A stretch of 39,648 bases of DNA from Clostridia bacterium (GCA_017455565.1 JAFSZV010000023.1:1-39648), one strand, 5' to 3'. Shown: positions 8,620-16,707, counted from the stretch's first letter. A program made the numbers and translations. The notes: generated by a model from the letters alone, not told the origin.

Positions 8620-10158
8620 ATGAAAGGAAAAGATATTTCTCGGATCTGCGCCGTCCTGCTGGCGGCGGCAGTCTGTCTGGGCGCGCTGCCCGCCGCGGCG
8701 GAGACCGACGCGGCTCTGTCCGCGGCGCAGGATTTGGCGTCGATCTACGGCGCGCAGCCTGCCGGAGCCGGCAGCGAATGGCCGGTGATCGCGCTGGTAC
8801 GGGGCGGGTTTTCCGCGCCGGAGGGCTGGCTGGAGGGGTATTACGCCTCGCTGGAAAAGCAGATCATCCAAAAAGAAGGGGTTATCAACCCCCGCCGCAT
8901 CACCGATCAGGACCGGGTGATCCTTGCGGTGACGGCGATGGGAAAAGACGCCCGCAAAGTGGCGGGCTATGATTTGACGGCCCCGCTGGGGGATTTTGAC
9001 CGGGCGATCTCCACAGGACTGAACGGCGCGGTGTGGGCCCTCAAGGCACTGGACTGCGGCAATTATCCCGTCCCCGCCGCCCCCGCAGGGAAAACCCAGA
9101 CCACCCGCGACGGGCTCATCGCCCACATCCTGACAAAAGAAATGTCCGGCGGCGGCTTTGCCCAGACGGGTACTTACGCCGATTCCGACATGACGGCCAT
9201 GACGCTGCAGGCCCTTGCCCCCTATCGGGAGCGGGCCGACGTGGGGGTCGCCGTGGAGCGGGGGATCGCCGTCCTTTCCGCCATGCAGCGGCCTGACGGC
9301 GGCTATGCCACTTGGGGCAACGACACCTGTGAATCTACCGCGCAGGTGCTTGTGGCCATGGCTACGTTGGACATCCCCCTCACCGACAGGCGCTTCGTCA
9401 AAAACGGAAGCACCGTGCTCGACGGGCTTTTGCGCTATTACCGCCCCGGCGAGGGCTTTCTCCACATGGACGGCGAGGGTATGACGGTGGACGGCATGGC
9501 TACCGGGCAGGCCTTTTACGCGCTGGCCGCCTTGCTGCGGCAGGAGCGGGGCCAGACGGCGCTCTATCAGATGACCGACGTGTTTGACGCGGAAACGGAG
9601 CCGCTCTTTTCCGACCTTGCGGGACAGCCCTGCCGCGCCGCCGTGGAAGCGCTGGCTGAGGCAGGCATCGTCAACGGCATGGGCGACGGAACCTTTGCCC
9701 CGCAAAAGACCATGACCCGGGCGGAGCTCTGTGCCATCATCGTCCGCGGCGTGGGCCGTTCGCCCGCGAGCGGGACGCCGTTTTCCGACGTGCCCGGAAG
9801 CAAATGGTACACCCCGTGGATCGCGGCGGCCTTTGACGCCGGCATCGTCCAGGGCGTGGGCGGCAGCCGGTTCATCCCCGAAAGCACCATCTCCCGGCAG
9901 GAGGCCGCCGTGATGGTGCGCCGCGCCGCGCGGATTTTGGGCTTTGAGGGCACGCCGCCCCGGACGGACATTCTTTCCGCCCGCCCCGACGGCGATTCCG
10001 TGGCAAAATGGGCCCGGGAGGACGTGGCCTTCTGTCTGGAAAACGGCCTCTGGCCCATGGAGGGCGAGGCGCTGGAGCCCGCCCGGCCCGTTTTGCGGGG
10101 TGAGCTGGCCCAGATGCTCTATGGCCTGCTTGTGCGGGCGGGGAGGATGGAAGCATGA
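8620..10158 (+). CDS. SLH-anchored alpha/alpha-barrel (prenyltransferase/transcobalamin-like) surface protein
   Basis: A secreted protein of 512 residues. A signal peptide (charged start, hydrophobic stretch 10-24, AAA-E cut site) is followed by helical repeats of the terpenoid-cyclase/prenyltransferase type to about residue 320, including MQRPDGGYATWGND and TGQAFYALAALL, the same alpha6/alpha6 fold as the N-terminal domain of intrinsic factor and transcobalamin. Three SLH domains begin near 329, 388 and 458 (FSDLAGQ, FSDVPGSKW, AKWAREDV) and should bind it to cell-wall polymer. The ATG at 8620 follows CGGAGG; an ATG at 8602 has no such site. It is preceded by a cobalamin riboswitch and overlaps the next gene by four bases. 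A role in catching cobalamin at the cell surface is inference from fold and riboswitch. Confidence 0.82.
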   Translation: MKGKDISRICAVLLAAAVCLGALPAAAETDAALSAAQDLASIYGAQPAGAGSEWPVIALVRGGFSAPEGWLEGYYASLEKQIIQKEGVINPRRITDQDRVILAVTAMGKDARKVAGYDLTAPLGDFDRAISTGLNGAVWALKALDCGNYPVPAAPAGKTQTTRDGLIAHILTKEMSGGGFAQTGTYADSDMTAMTLQALAPYRERADVGVAVERGIAVLSAMQRPDGGYATWGNDTCESTAQVLVAMATLDIPLTDRRFVKNGSTVLDGLLRYYRPGEGFLHMDGEGMTVDGMATGQAFYALAALLRQERGQTALYQMTDVFDAETEPLFSDLAGQPCRAAVEALAEAGIVNGMGDGTFAPQKTMTRAELCAIIVRGVGRSPASGTPFSDVPGSKWYTPWIAAAFDAGIVQGVGGSRFIPESTISRQEAAVMVRRAARILGFEGTPPRTDILSARPDGDSVAKWAREDVAFCLENGLWPMEGEALEPARPVLRGELAQMLYGLLVRAGRMEA

Positions 10159-10943
10159 AAAAGCACGGAAAAGCAATTGTGGCCGCCGCGCTGATCCTGG
10201 CGGCGCTGGCGGCGACCTTTTATTTTGGCGGCAACGCCCCGGGGCTCAAAGGCTGGGAAACAGGGAAAGAGACGCAAAAGCCCGTGATGTCGGATCAGAA
10301 GCCGGCAGACCCCGCAGATTCGGATTCGACGGCCGAGGCCGCTCCTCCGCCCGGCCCGGAGGAGGAACCCATTCCCATTCCCGATCCTTCCGCCGATCCG
10401 GAATCGGCACAGACCGATCCCGCCCCTGTGATCGAACCCGCCCCCGTGCAGTCTGCGGAGCCGACGCCGGAAGAGCCGGCCCAGCCGGAGGATACTTCCC
10501 CCGCGCCTGTGCCGGAGACTGCTGCGGAGAAAACGACCTGCACCATCTCCATTTCCTGCGCCACCCTGCTGGAGCATTTGGACGCGCTGGGCGAAGACAA
10601 GGCCGGACTGGTGCCCGCCGACGGATGGATCCTGCCCCCCACCGAGGTGGAGTTTGACGAGGGAGACAGCGTGTTCGACCTGCTCAAGCGGGTAACAAGG
10701 GAAAAGAGAATTCATCTGGAGTTTGCCGAAACGCCTCTCTACGGCTCGGTGTATATCGAAGGGATCTCCAATCTGTATGAGTTCGATTGCGGCGAGCAGT
10801 CGGGCTGGATGTACGCCGTGAACGATTGGTTCCCCAACTATGGGTGCAGCAAATATCCGGTGGAAAACGGCGATGTGATCCGCTGGGTTTACACCTGCGA
10901 CCTGGGGGCCGACGTGGGGGGAAGCTGGAACGGCGGAGCGTAA
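10155..10943 (+). CDS. Membrane-anchored DUF4430 (transcobalamin C-terminal-like) protein
   Basis: A 262-residue protein with an N-terminal hydrophobic segment (about residues 6-24) that acts as uncleaved anchor or signal; no lipobox cysteine is seen. A long Pro/Glu/Ala-rich linker (about 35-125) is followed by one DUF4430 domain to the end, with the typical SVFDLLKRV, GWMYAVNDWFPN and NGDVIRWVYTCDLG segments. DUF4430 is the bacterial counterpart of the C-terminal beta domain of transcobalamin and intrinsic factor. The start ATG overlaps the stop of the SLH gene (ATGA), so both are translated from the riboswitch-controlled message. The likely job is to form, with the SLH partner, a two-part B12-binding device outside the membrane; this is inference. 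A terminator follows. Confidence 0.82.
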   Translation: MKKHGKAIVAAALILAALAATFYFGGNAPGLKGWETGKETQKPVMSDQKPADPADSDSTAEAAPPPGPEEEPIPIPDPSADPESAQTDPAPVIEPAPVQSAEPTPEEPAQPEDTSPAPVPETAAEKTTCTISISCATLLEHLDALGEDKAGLVPADGWILPPTEVEFDEGDSVFDLLKRVTREKRIHLEFAETPLYGSVYIEGISNLYEFDCGEQSGWMYAVNDWFPNYGCSKYPVENGDVIRWVYTCDLGADVGGSWNGGA

Positions 10944-10960
10944 AACGAGAAAAACAGACT

Positions 10961-10988
10961 GCCGCGCAGGGCTCTGCGCGGCATTTTT
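10961..10988 (+). terminator. Intrinsic terminator of the riboswitch operon
   Basis: GCCGCGCAG (10961-10969), GGCT loop, CTGCGCGGC (10974-10982), then A and five T. Confidence 0.9.
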
Positions 10989-11139
10989 ACAGGATCCTCC
11001 ATTTTTGAAAGGCAGGAGCTGAAAAAAGAAAATAAATTGAAAATTTTTACAAATCGACTTTATTTTTCTAAAAATTCGTGTTATATCTTAGATTGAAATT
11101 AAATTTTGATAAATAAAGGAGACGAGGGGGCGCAGCCCG

Positions 11140-11514
11140 GTGGGAAGATTTACGGTACAGCACATAAGAGGCGGATATCAATTCGGCCTGCGGGCAGGAA
11201 ACGGGCAAAACGTCGCGTCCAGCCGCGTGTTTTTCACGCTGGACGATTGTTTGCGCGCCGTCGAATGGGTCCGGAAAAACGCCGGCGCGCCAGTGACAGA
11301 GAGGATGAGGGCCCTTGGAGAGGCATCCGCGGACGCCGGCGCCCGCTATGTGATCTATCGCTGCGGCGGCGGGCGGATGGGTTTTCGCCTGCTGGATGAG
11401 CAGGGGGAAATGGTCCTGCTCTCCGAAGGCTATACCGCCAAGCGGTCCTGCCGGATGGGCATTGCCAGCATCGGGCGCAACGCCCCCGACGCCCCCGTGG
11501 CGGTGGGCCGGTAA
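11140..11514 (+). CDS. DUF1508 (YegP-like) protein with two repeats
   Basis: A 124-residue cytosolic protein of the DUF1508/UPF0339 family; function not established. Two copies of the family repeat are visible: residues 3-48 (diverged) and about 69-120, the latter with the classic GFRLLDEQGEMVLLSEGYTA, then a CRMGIASIGRNAPDA stretch. GTG at 11140 is the likely start, with GAGGGGG about eight bases ahead and AAGGAG further upstream. The 100 bases before it are very AT-rich and presumably hold its promoter, though no single hexamer pair stands out. It is followed by a terminator and converges with the histidine phosphatase. Confidence 0.78.
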   Translation: MGRFTVQHIRGGYQFGLRAGNGQNVASSRVFFTLDDCLRAVEWVRKNAGAPVTERMRALGEASADAGARYVIYRCGGGRMGFRLLDEQGEMVLLSEGYTAKRSCRMGIASIGRNAPDAPVAVGR

Positions 11515-11528
11515 AATTGAAAAACCAA

Positions 11529-11556
11529 GCCCCGCGCCTTTGGCGCGGGGCATTTT
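11529..11556. terminator. Intrinsic terminator between convergent genes
   Basis: GCCCCGCGCC (11529-11538), TTT loop, GGCGCGGGGC (11542-11551), then ATTTTG. Confidence 0.8.
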
Positions 11557-11587
11557 GCTTGAAGCGATAATTTCGTCAAAAGAAACG

Positions 11588-12187
11588 TCAACGGTTGAAA
11601 TGCCGCAGCAGGGCGTGCCGCTCGTTCCAGATCGTGGGGTCGAGCTCGATCATGGAATAGCAGCCGTGGAGCAGATAAAAGCGGGAAGCGGTTTCGATGG
11701 GCAGGCCCAGCAGATGGGCCATGGCAAAGCACAGCGGCCCGTTGTGGGAAAAGATGGCGCAGTCCTCCCCTTTTTCTGCAAGGGCGTCCAGCACGGCGGC
11801 CACCCGGGGCGCCAGCCCGGTGTCGAAGGGCTCGCCCTCCAGGGGGCAGACGTGCACCCAGTCCTTTTCCAACTGTGCCAGATAGGTCGGATCAAAGGCC
11901 GAAATATCGGCCTCCGACATGGATTCCAGCCGCCCCATGTCCTGCTCCCGCAGGTCGGGGATCACCGTCAGCGGCACGTCGCGCCCCGCCAAGGCGATGC
12001 GGGCGGTGTCGGCTGCCCGGGAGAGCGGGCTGGTGTAGGCGGCGGCCAGCGGGATGTCCCGCAGCTTTTCCCCCACCTGGGCGGCCTGCTTCCGCCCCAG
12101 CGCCGTAAGGGGCAGGTCGGAGATGCCGTACCACAGGTGTTTCACATTTCCTTCGGATTGTCCGTGGCGGACAAGATAGAGCTTCAT
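11588..12187 (-). CDS. Histidine phosphatase family protein (phosphoglycerate mutase-like)
   Basis: A 199-residue cytosolic phosphatase of the branch-1 histidine phosphatase superfamily. Catalytic pieces are H8 in LVRHGQSEGN, R57 in SPLSRA, E81 in LREQDMG and H148 in FSHNG. Members include cofactor-dependent phosphoglycerate mutase, alpha-ribazole phosphatase (CobC) and broad-range phosphatases. The short length and lack of mutase-specific insertions favour a phosphatase. CobC would fit the cobalamin theme upstream, but that operon is on the other strand and nothing specific supports it. AAGGGA precedes the ATG. It follows recG by about 36 bases on the same strand and may be the last gene of the lexA-recG operon. 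Confidence 0.85.
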   Translation of the reverse strand: MKLYLVRHGQSEGNVKHLWYGISDLPLTALGRKQAAQVGEKLRDIPLAAAYTSPLSRAADTARIALAGRDVPLTVIPDLREQDMGRLESMSEADISAFDPTYLAQLEKDWVHVCPLEGEPFDTGLAPRVAAVLDALAEKGEDCAIFSHNGPLCFAMAHLLGLPIETASRFYLLHGCYSMIELDPTIWNERHALLRHFNR

Positions 12188-12223
12188 AGGCGTCCCTTCC
12201 CGCGGGCAAAAGGCCCGCGATTT

Positions 12224-14287
12224 CTAATTCAGCGAAACTGCAAGGGTTTTTTCTGTCACGGTCTCCACCCGCTCCCGCAGCAGCGGGCAGGAGGTCAGGG
12301 CCGGGTCGCGGCGCAGCAGCGCCTGGGCGCTGTCCCGGGCGGCCTCCAGCACGTTGAGGTCGGAGGCCAGATCGGCGATGGCGAAGGCCGGAAGGCCGTG
12401 CTGCCGCCGCCCGAAAAAGTCCCCCGGCCCCCGCAGGCGCAGGTCGGCCTCGGCGATGGCGAAGCCGTCCCGCTCCCGGCACAGGGTGCGCAGGCGCTCC
12501 AGCGCAGGGCCGGAGCTGGAGCGGTGCATCAAAAAGCAATAGCTCTGGCGGCTGCCGCGGCCCACGCGGCCCCGGAGCTGGTGGAGCTGACTCAGGCCGA
12601 AGAAATCGGCGTTTTCCACCACCATCACCGTGGCGCCGGGCACGTCCACCCCCACCTCGATCACGGTGGTGGACACCAGAATATCCAGCTCCCGGTTGAC
12701 AAAGGCCGTCATCACCGCCTCTTTTTCGGCGGCCTTCAGCCGCCCGTGCATCAGCCCGGTCCGCAGGCCGGGCAGCGCCGTTTCCAGCGATTTTGCATAG
12801 GTGGCGGCGGCCTTTTTTTCCTCGTCGGGGTCGTCTTCCGCCCCGTCGATCAGGGGACAGACAATATAAATTTGCCCGCCCGCCTGCACCTGCTTGCGCA
12901 AAAAGCCGTAAAGGTCCAGCCGCTTTTCCTCGGGGACGGCATAGGTGAGGATCTCCTGCCGCCCGGGGGGCAGCTCGTCCAGCACGGAAACATCCAGATC
13001 GCCGTAAAGGATCAGGGTCAGCGTCCGGGGAATGGGGGTGGCCGACATGGCCAGCAGATGGGCCGAAAGGGCCTTTTCCCCCAGCGCCGCCCGCTGGCGC
13101 ACCCCAAAGCGGTGCTGCTCGTCCACCACCATCAAGGCGGCATGGGGCAGGGCCACGTCGCTTTGGATAAGGGCGTGGGTGCCGCAGAGGATCATGGGCT
13201 CGCCCTCCTCCAGCTTTTTCAGAATACGTCTGCGCTGGGCGGCGGGGGTGCTGCCGCACAAAAGTTCCGTTTCGATGTCGAAGGGGGCGGCAAAGCGGGA
13301 GAAGGAGGCGTGATGTTGGCGGGCCAAAAGCTCGGTGGGGGCCATGACCACGGCCTGCTTCCCGCTTTTGCAGGCCAGCCAGGCGCAGGCGGCAGCCACC
13401 AGCGTCTTACCCGCGCCCACGTCGCCCTGCAACAGCCGGTTCATACGGATCCCGGAGCAAAGGTCGGCAAAGCACTCCTCCACCGCCCGCCGCTGGGCCT
13501 TCGTGGGGGCAAAGGGCAGGCTGCCGAAAAAGACCTCGGGGTCGGCCCGCTCCAAAACGGCGCCGGGCAGGCGCGCGCTCTGGGCCCGCAGCCGCTGCCC
13601 CGCCAGGCAAAAGGTAAACAGCTCTTCAAAGATCAGCCGCCGCCGCGCCTTGCGCACATCCTCCGGCGACGCGGGGAAATGGATCAGCGAAAAGGCCTCC
13701 TCCGGCGGGCAGAGGCGGTATTGCTCCACCAGCGCCGGGGGCAACGGTTCTAGAAAAGCGCCCGCCGTCCGGGCGAGGGCCTGGCGCGTCAGCTTGCGGA
13801 GCGCGTGCTGGCTGAGGCCCTCGGTGAGGCGGTACAGCGGCATCATCCCGCCGCCGCCCTCCGCCCCGTCGCCGGCGGGGGCGATTTCGGGGTTGGCCAT
13901 GGTGCGCATCCCGCCGTAAAACACCGTCTTCCCGAAAAAGAGATAATCCCGGCCTGCCTCCAGCCGGAGATAGGGGTTATTGAAAAAGGTGAGGCTCAGC
14001 TTGCCGGTGCCGTCGAACACGGCGGTGCGGGAAAGGCACTTGCCGCCGGGCTTGCGAAAGACTTCCGGCGGACGGGCCACCGTGCCCCGCACGCAGGCAG
14101 CTTCCCCATCCTCCAGCCGGGCGATGGGGGTGATCCGGCTCCAGTCTTCATAATCCCGGGGGAAATGGGACAGCAGATCCCCCACCGAAAAAAGGCCCAG
14201 CTTTTGGAGCTGGGCCTGCCGCCGCGGGCCGACGCCGGAGAGGGCCGAAAGGGGCGCGCCGCCGCGGGAAAGGGCGGGCTCGCTCAT
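12224..14287 (-). CDS. recG: ATP-dependent DNA helicase RecG
   Basis: A 687-residue superfamily 2 DNA translocase that remodels stalled replication forks and branched recombination intermediates. In order: an N-terminal helix-hairpin and OB wedge domain (GVGPRRQAQLQKLG, then HFPRDYEDW), Walker A GDVGAGKT, DEQHRFGVRQR (motif II), SATPIPRT (motif III), and the C-terminal helicase half with STTVIEVGVDVPGA and QLRGRVGRG. Length is normal. The ATG at 14287 overlaps the stop codon of lexA (ATGA), so translation is coupled and recG lies in the lexA transcript. That placement suggests SOS control, which is not the usual arrangement for recG. An upstream in-frame start inside lexA is unlikely. Confidence 0.95.
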   Translation of the reverse strand: MSEPALSRGGAPLSALSGVGPRRQAQLQKLGLFSVGDLLSHFPRDYEDWSRITPIARLEDGEAACVRGTVARPPEVFRKPGGKCLSRTAVFDGTGKLSLTFFNNPYLRLEAGRDYLFFGKTVFYGGMRTMANPEIAPAGDGAEGGGGMMPLYRLTEGLSQHALRKLTRQALARTAGAFLEPLPPALVEQYRLCPPEEAFSLIHFPASPEDVRKARRRLIFEELFTFCLAGQRLRAQSARLPGAVLERADPEVFFGSLPFAPTKAQRRAVEECFADLCSGIRMNRLLQGDVGAGKTLVAAACAWLACKSGKQAVVMAPTELLARQHHASFSRFAAPFDIETELLCGSTPAAQRRRILKKLEEGEPMILCGTHALIQSDVALPHAALMVVDEQHRFGVRQRAALGEKALSAHLLAMSATPIPRTLTLILYGDLDVSVLDELPPGRQEILTYAVPEEKRLDLYGFLRKQVQAGGQIYIVCPLIDGAEDDPDEEKKAAATYAKSLETALPGLRTGLMHGRLKAAEKEAVMTAFVNRELDILVSTTVIEVGVDVPGATVMVVENADFFGLSQLHQLRGRVGRGSRQSYCFLMHRSSSGPALERLRTLCRERDGFAIAEADLRLRGPGDFFGRRQHGLPAFAIADLASDLNVLEAARDSAQALLRRDPALTSCPLLRERVETVTEKTLAVSLN

Positions 14288-14877
14288 ACTCTGGGACGGT
14301 AGAGCGAGATCACCAGCCCCAGGATGGTGCATTCCCGCCCGTCGATGGAGTCAAAGGCGGGGTTCTCGGGCAGGAGCCACACCCCGTCTTTGGCGAGGCG
14401 CAGCCGCTTCACCGTGGCCTCGTCGCCCAAAAGGGCCACCACGATCTGGCCGGAGATGGCGGTGTTCTGCCGCCGCACCAGCACGATGTCGCCGTCGAGG
14501 ATGCCGGCGCCGATCATACTTTCGCCCCGCACCTGCAGGGCGAACATTTCCCCCTGCTCGGGCCCGTCGTAGGGGACATAGCCCAGCGTGTCCTCCTGGG
14601 CCAGGATGGGCAGGCCCGCCGTGACCGTGCCCAAAACGGGCACCGAGCGGAAGGCCGTCCCGCTGCCGCCGCGGACCGAGATGGCCCGGGTCTTGTGCTC
14701 GCCCTTTTCCAGATAGCCCCCGTCCTGCAGGATCTTGAGATGGCTGTGGACGGTGGAAGGAGAGCGCAGGCCCACGGCGTCGCAGATCTCGCGCACCGTG
14801 GGGGGATAGCCGTTTTCCCGGGTAAAGGCGGTGACGTAGTCCAGGATACGCTGCCGCATGGGACTGAGCTTGTTCAT
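14284..14877 (-). CDS. lexA: SOS repressor LexA
   Basis: A 197-residue transcriptional repressor and self-cleaving serine protease that shuts SOS genes until RecA filaments trigger cleavage. The N-terminal winged helix (residues 1-65) includes PTVREICDAVGLRSPSTVHS, the recognition region. The scissile bond is A87-G88 (VTAGLP), and the catalytic pair is S120 (GESMIGAG) and K157 (ATVKRL). The ATG at 14877 has GGAGGTG ahead of it. Promoter elements and a symmetric operator-like sequence lie upstream, consistent with autoregulation. It overlaps recG by four bases. Confidence 0.95.
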   Translation of the reverse strand: MNKLSPMRQRILDYVTAFTRENGYPPTVREICDAVGLRSPSTVHSHLKILQDGGYLEKGEHKTRAISVRGGSGTAFRSVPVLGTVTAGLPILAQEDTLGYVPYDGPEQGEMFALQVRGESMIGAGILDGDIVLVRRQNTAISGQIVVALLGDEATVKRLRLAKDGVWLLPENPAFDSIDGRECTILGLVISLYRPRV

Positions 14878-14913
14878 CAAAACACCTCCGAAGGGAGATT
14901 TTTTCTTGACAAC

Positions 14914-14942
14914 AGTATAGCACACCCGCGCCCAAAAATCAA
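14914..14942 (-). promoter_or_regulatory. Sigma-A promoter of lexA-recG
   Basis: On the minus strand: TTGATT (14942-14937), 17 bases, TATACT (14919-14914). The -35 hexamer lies inside the 18-bp palindrome described separately. Confidence 0.7.
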
Positions 14943-14955
14943 ACATTTGTTTGAT
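14938..14955. promoter_or_regulatory. Candidate LexA operator (perfect 18-bp palindrome)
   Basis: ATCAAACA-TT-TGTTTGAT is a perfect inverted repeat overlapping the lexA -35 box. Its core CAAAC-NNNN-GTTTG differs from the Gram-positive SOS box CGAAC-NNNN-GTTCG by one symmetric base change per half. Placement supports LexA autorepression; binding is inference. Confidence 0.6.
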
Positions 14956-15081
14956 AAAATTGAAAAAATATTTGAAACCGCAAGATTTTGTGGCAAAATA
15001 TGGGCAAAAAACACAAGATATAGTGTTTTGAAACTTTGTTGCTTTTCCACAAAAAAATTTCGAAATTTTTGTGAAAAACCC

Positions 15082-15110
15082 TTGACTTTTTGCCCCCCGG
15101 CTGATATGAT
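15082..15110 (+). promoter_or_regulatory. Sigma-A promoter of the S10 ribosomal operon
   Basis: TTGACT (15082-15087), 17 bases, TATGAT (15105-15110). It predicts a leader of about 415 nt before rpsJ. Confidence 0.75.
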
Positions 15111-15116
15111 GATAAA

Positions 15117-15532
15117 GCGCCTTGAAAGGCGTAACTATGCCTGTTTGCGGAAAACAGGCCGCGATGAAGCCGGAGATTGCCGCGAAAGCGGGTAACTTCG
15201 GTGGAGTAAGTCCGACAATCGGGCGGCACCGAAAGTCGCGTTCCTATCGTCCTGCCACACAAGGCGGGCCGGAACGGAGGTCTTCCCTTTGCGGTAAGAC
15301 AATAGGAATGCAAAAAAGCGGAAGCGTCCCCTTTGAAACTGCGGAACTGCCGGCCATGGGCCGGTAAGCCCGGTGGGAACCAACCTCCGTTTGCCATGCC
15401 GGAATGATAAGATCGCCGGTTTCCTTTATGCCCAAAAGGCGATACACACGGCGGCGTGGCAAGACTTTCAAGCCGTACAATGTCGATCCTTCCGCACAGA
15501 TCAAAACATTGTATGAAAAGGAGAAATCACCC
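15117..15532 (+). ncRNA. Long structured leader RNA of the S10 operon
   Basis: No convincing gene lies here, but the stretch is dense with helices: 15118-15122/15127-15131, 15139-15146/15152-15159, a GAAA-capped 15180-15183/15188-15191, 15195-15203/15227-15236, 15239-15244/15271-15276 enclosing 15251-15256/15263-15268, 15350-15355/15359-15364, and 15412-15417/15438-15443. A nine-base long-range pairing, 15273-15281 with 15383-15391, cannot coexist with the 15271-15276 helix, so a switch is possible. Known S10-operon leaders answer to ribosomal protein L4; whether this one does is unknown, and I do not recognise the RNA class. Confidence 0.6.
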
Positions 15533-15844
15533 ATGGCAGACATGCAGAACATGCGCATCCGGCTGAAAGCCTATGACCACACCGTCATCGACCAGGCCTC
15601 CCAGAAGATCGTGGAAACCGCCAAGCGCACCGGCGCCGCCGTTTCCGGTCCCATCCCCCTGCCCACCGAGAAAAAGGTGGTCACCATCCTGCGCTCGCCC
15701 CATGTCAACAAGGACAGCCGCGAGCAGTTCGAGCGCCGCACCCACAAGCGCCTGATCGACATCAAGAATCCCGCTCAGAAGACCGTTGAGGCCCTGATGA
15801 ATCTGGATCTTCCCGCCGGCGTCGAGATCGAGATCAAGCTCTAA
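15533..15844 (+). CDS. rpsJ: Ribosomal protein S10
   Basis: A 103-residue small-subunit head protein, also the NusE factor in transcription antitermination. [10 protein letters not shown] at the N-terminus, GPIPLPTEK, and the [12 protein letters not shown] core are diagnostic. The ATG at 15533 follows AAAAGGAG; the open frame extends upstream to 15404 but without a usable site. It is the first gene of the ribosomal cluster, behind the long leader. Unusually, 143 bases separate it from rplC, where most clusters have a short gap. Confidence 0.97.
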   Translation: MADMQNMRIRLKAYDHTVIDQASQKIVETAKRTGAAVSGPIPLPTEKKVVTILRSPHVNKDSREQFERRTHKRLIDIKNPAQKTVEALMNLDLPAGVEIEIKL

Positions 15845-15987
15845 ACCCCGCGCACATTTTTATTATTTAATTGTCAGCACCCTTGTCCCCCGGGTTCGGG
15901 GAACAGGTTATGTTGAGAAGCGAAGGCGGGGCGCCGTTACCGCTCCGTACTACTGACCAACCACTAACACTGCAAGGAGGAAATAAC
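15845..15987 (+). other. Structured 143-base rpsJ-rplC intercistronic region
   Basis: No gene is seen. An imperfect hairpin (CCTTGTCCCC with GGGGAACAGG, about 15890-15919) and a GC-rich segment (GGCGGGGCGCCG) lie ahead of the rplC ribosome binding site AAGGAGG at 15974-15980. It could be an RNA-processing or regulatory site. Confidence 0.4.
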
Positions 15988-16707
15988 GTGCAGAAAGCAA
16001 TCATCGGTAAGAAGATCGGCATGACCCAGATCTTCGACGAAAAGGGGAACGTCATCCCCGTCACGGTCGTTGAGGCCGGCCCCTGCACCGTGGTGCAGAA
16101 GAAGACCGCGGAAAACGACGGCTACGTTTCTGTCCAGCTTGGCTTTGAGGATCTGACCGACCGCAAGACCAACAAGCCCATGAAGGGTCACTTTGCCAAG
16201 GCCGGCGTCTCCGCCAAGAAGTATCTGAAGGAGTTCCGTCTGGACAAGGCCAGCGAAATGAACGTGGGCGACGTTATCAAGGCCGACGTCTTTGCTGCCG
16301 GCGACAAGATCGACGTCATCGGCACCAGCAAGGGCAAGGGCTATGCCGGCGTGGTCAAGCGTTGGAACGCGCACGTCCAGTGCCACAGCCACGGCGTGGG
16401 CCCCGTACACCGCTCCGTCGGCTCCATGGGCGCCAATACCGACCCCTCCCGCGTCATGCCCGGCAAGAAGATGGCCGGTCATCTGGGCGCCGAGCGGGTC
16501 ACCGTTCAGAACCTTGAAGTCGTCAAGGTCGATCCCGAGGCCAACATGATCGCCATTCGCGGCGCGGTCCCCGGCCCCAAGGGCTCGGTCGTGTTCATCA
16601 AGAACACCGTCAAGCACATCAAGGTCAAGCAGGCCGGCGCCGACATCAGCAAGAACCCGCAGAAGGCATCCGGCAGAAACCCGCAGAAGGCTTCTGCAAG
16701 AGGCTAA
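15988..16707 (+). CDS. rplC: Ribosomal protein L3
   Basis: A 239-residue large-subunit protein that helps to start 50S assembly and reaches the peptidyl-transferase centre. It starts from GTG at 15988 behind [25 protein letters not shown] is the classic N-terminus, and [13 protein letters not shown] with [15 protein letters not shown] is the central loop. The protein is about 25-30 residues longer than usual; the extra end holds two copies of an NPQKAS unit ([18 protein letters not shown]), a small tandem duplication. It is followed 18 bases later by rplD. Confidence 0.97.
   Translation: MQKAIIGKKIGMTQIFDEKGNVIPVTVVEAGPCTVVQKKTAENDGYVSVQLGFEDLTDRKTNKPMKGHFAKAGVSAKKYLKEFRLDKASEMNVGDVIKADVFAAGDKIDVIGTSKGKGYAGVVKRWNAHVQCHSHGVGPVHRSVGSMGANTDPSRVMPGKKMAGHLGAERVTVQNLEVVKVDPEANMIAIRGAVPGPKGSVVFIKNTVKHIKVKQAGADISKNPQKASGRNPQKASARG

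Noticed and set aside
8257..10176. A 639-codon minus-strand open frame over the SLH gene
   Set aside because: Shadow of a real gene on the other strand; covers the riboswitch and terminators and has no protein-like pattern.
11588..12187. Assignment of the histidine phosphatase as CobC (alpha-ribazole phosphatase)
   Set aside because: The nearby B12 riboswitch is suggestive, but the gene is on the other strand behind recG and carries no CobC-specific sign; kept as a general family member.
15122..15367. An 81-codon open frame in the S10 leader
   Set aside because: No ribosome binding site and lies in densely paired RNA; composition is not protein-like.
15361..15391. T-box-like GGTGGGAACC in the S10 leader
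   Set aside because: The T-box antiterminator consensus (GGGTGGNACCGCG) is not met, no terminator follows, and the genes downstream are ribosomal.
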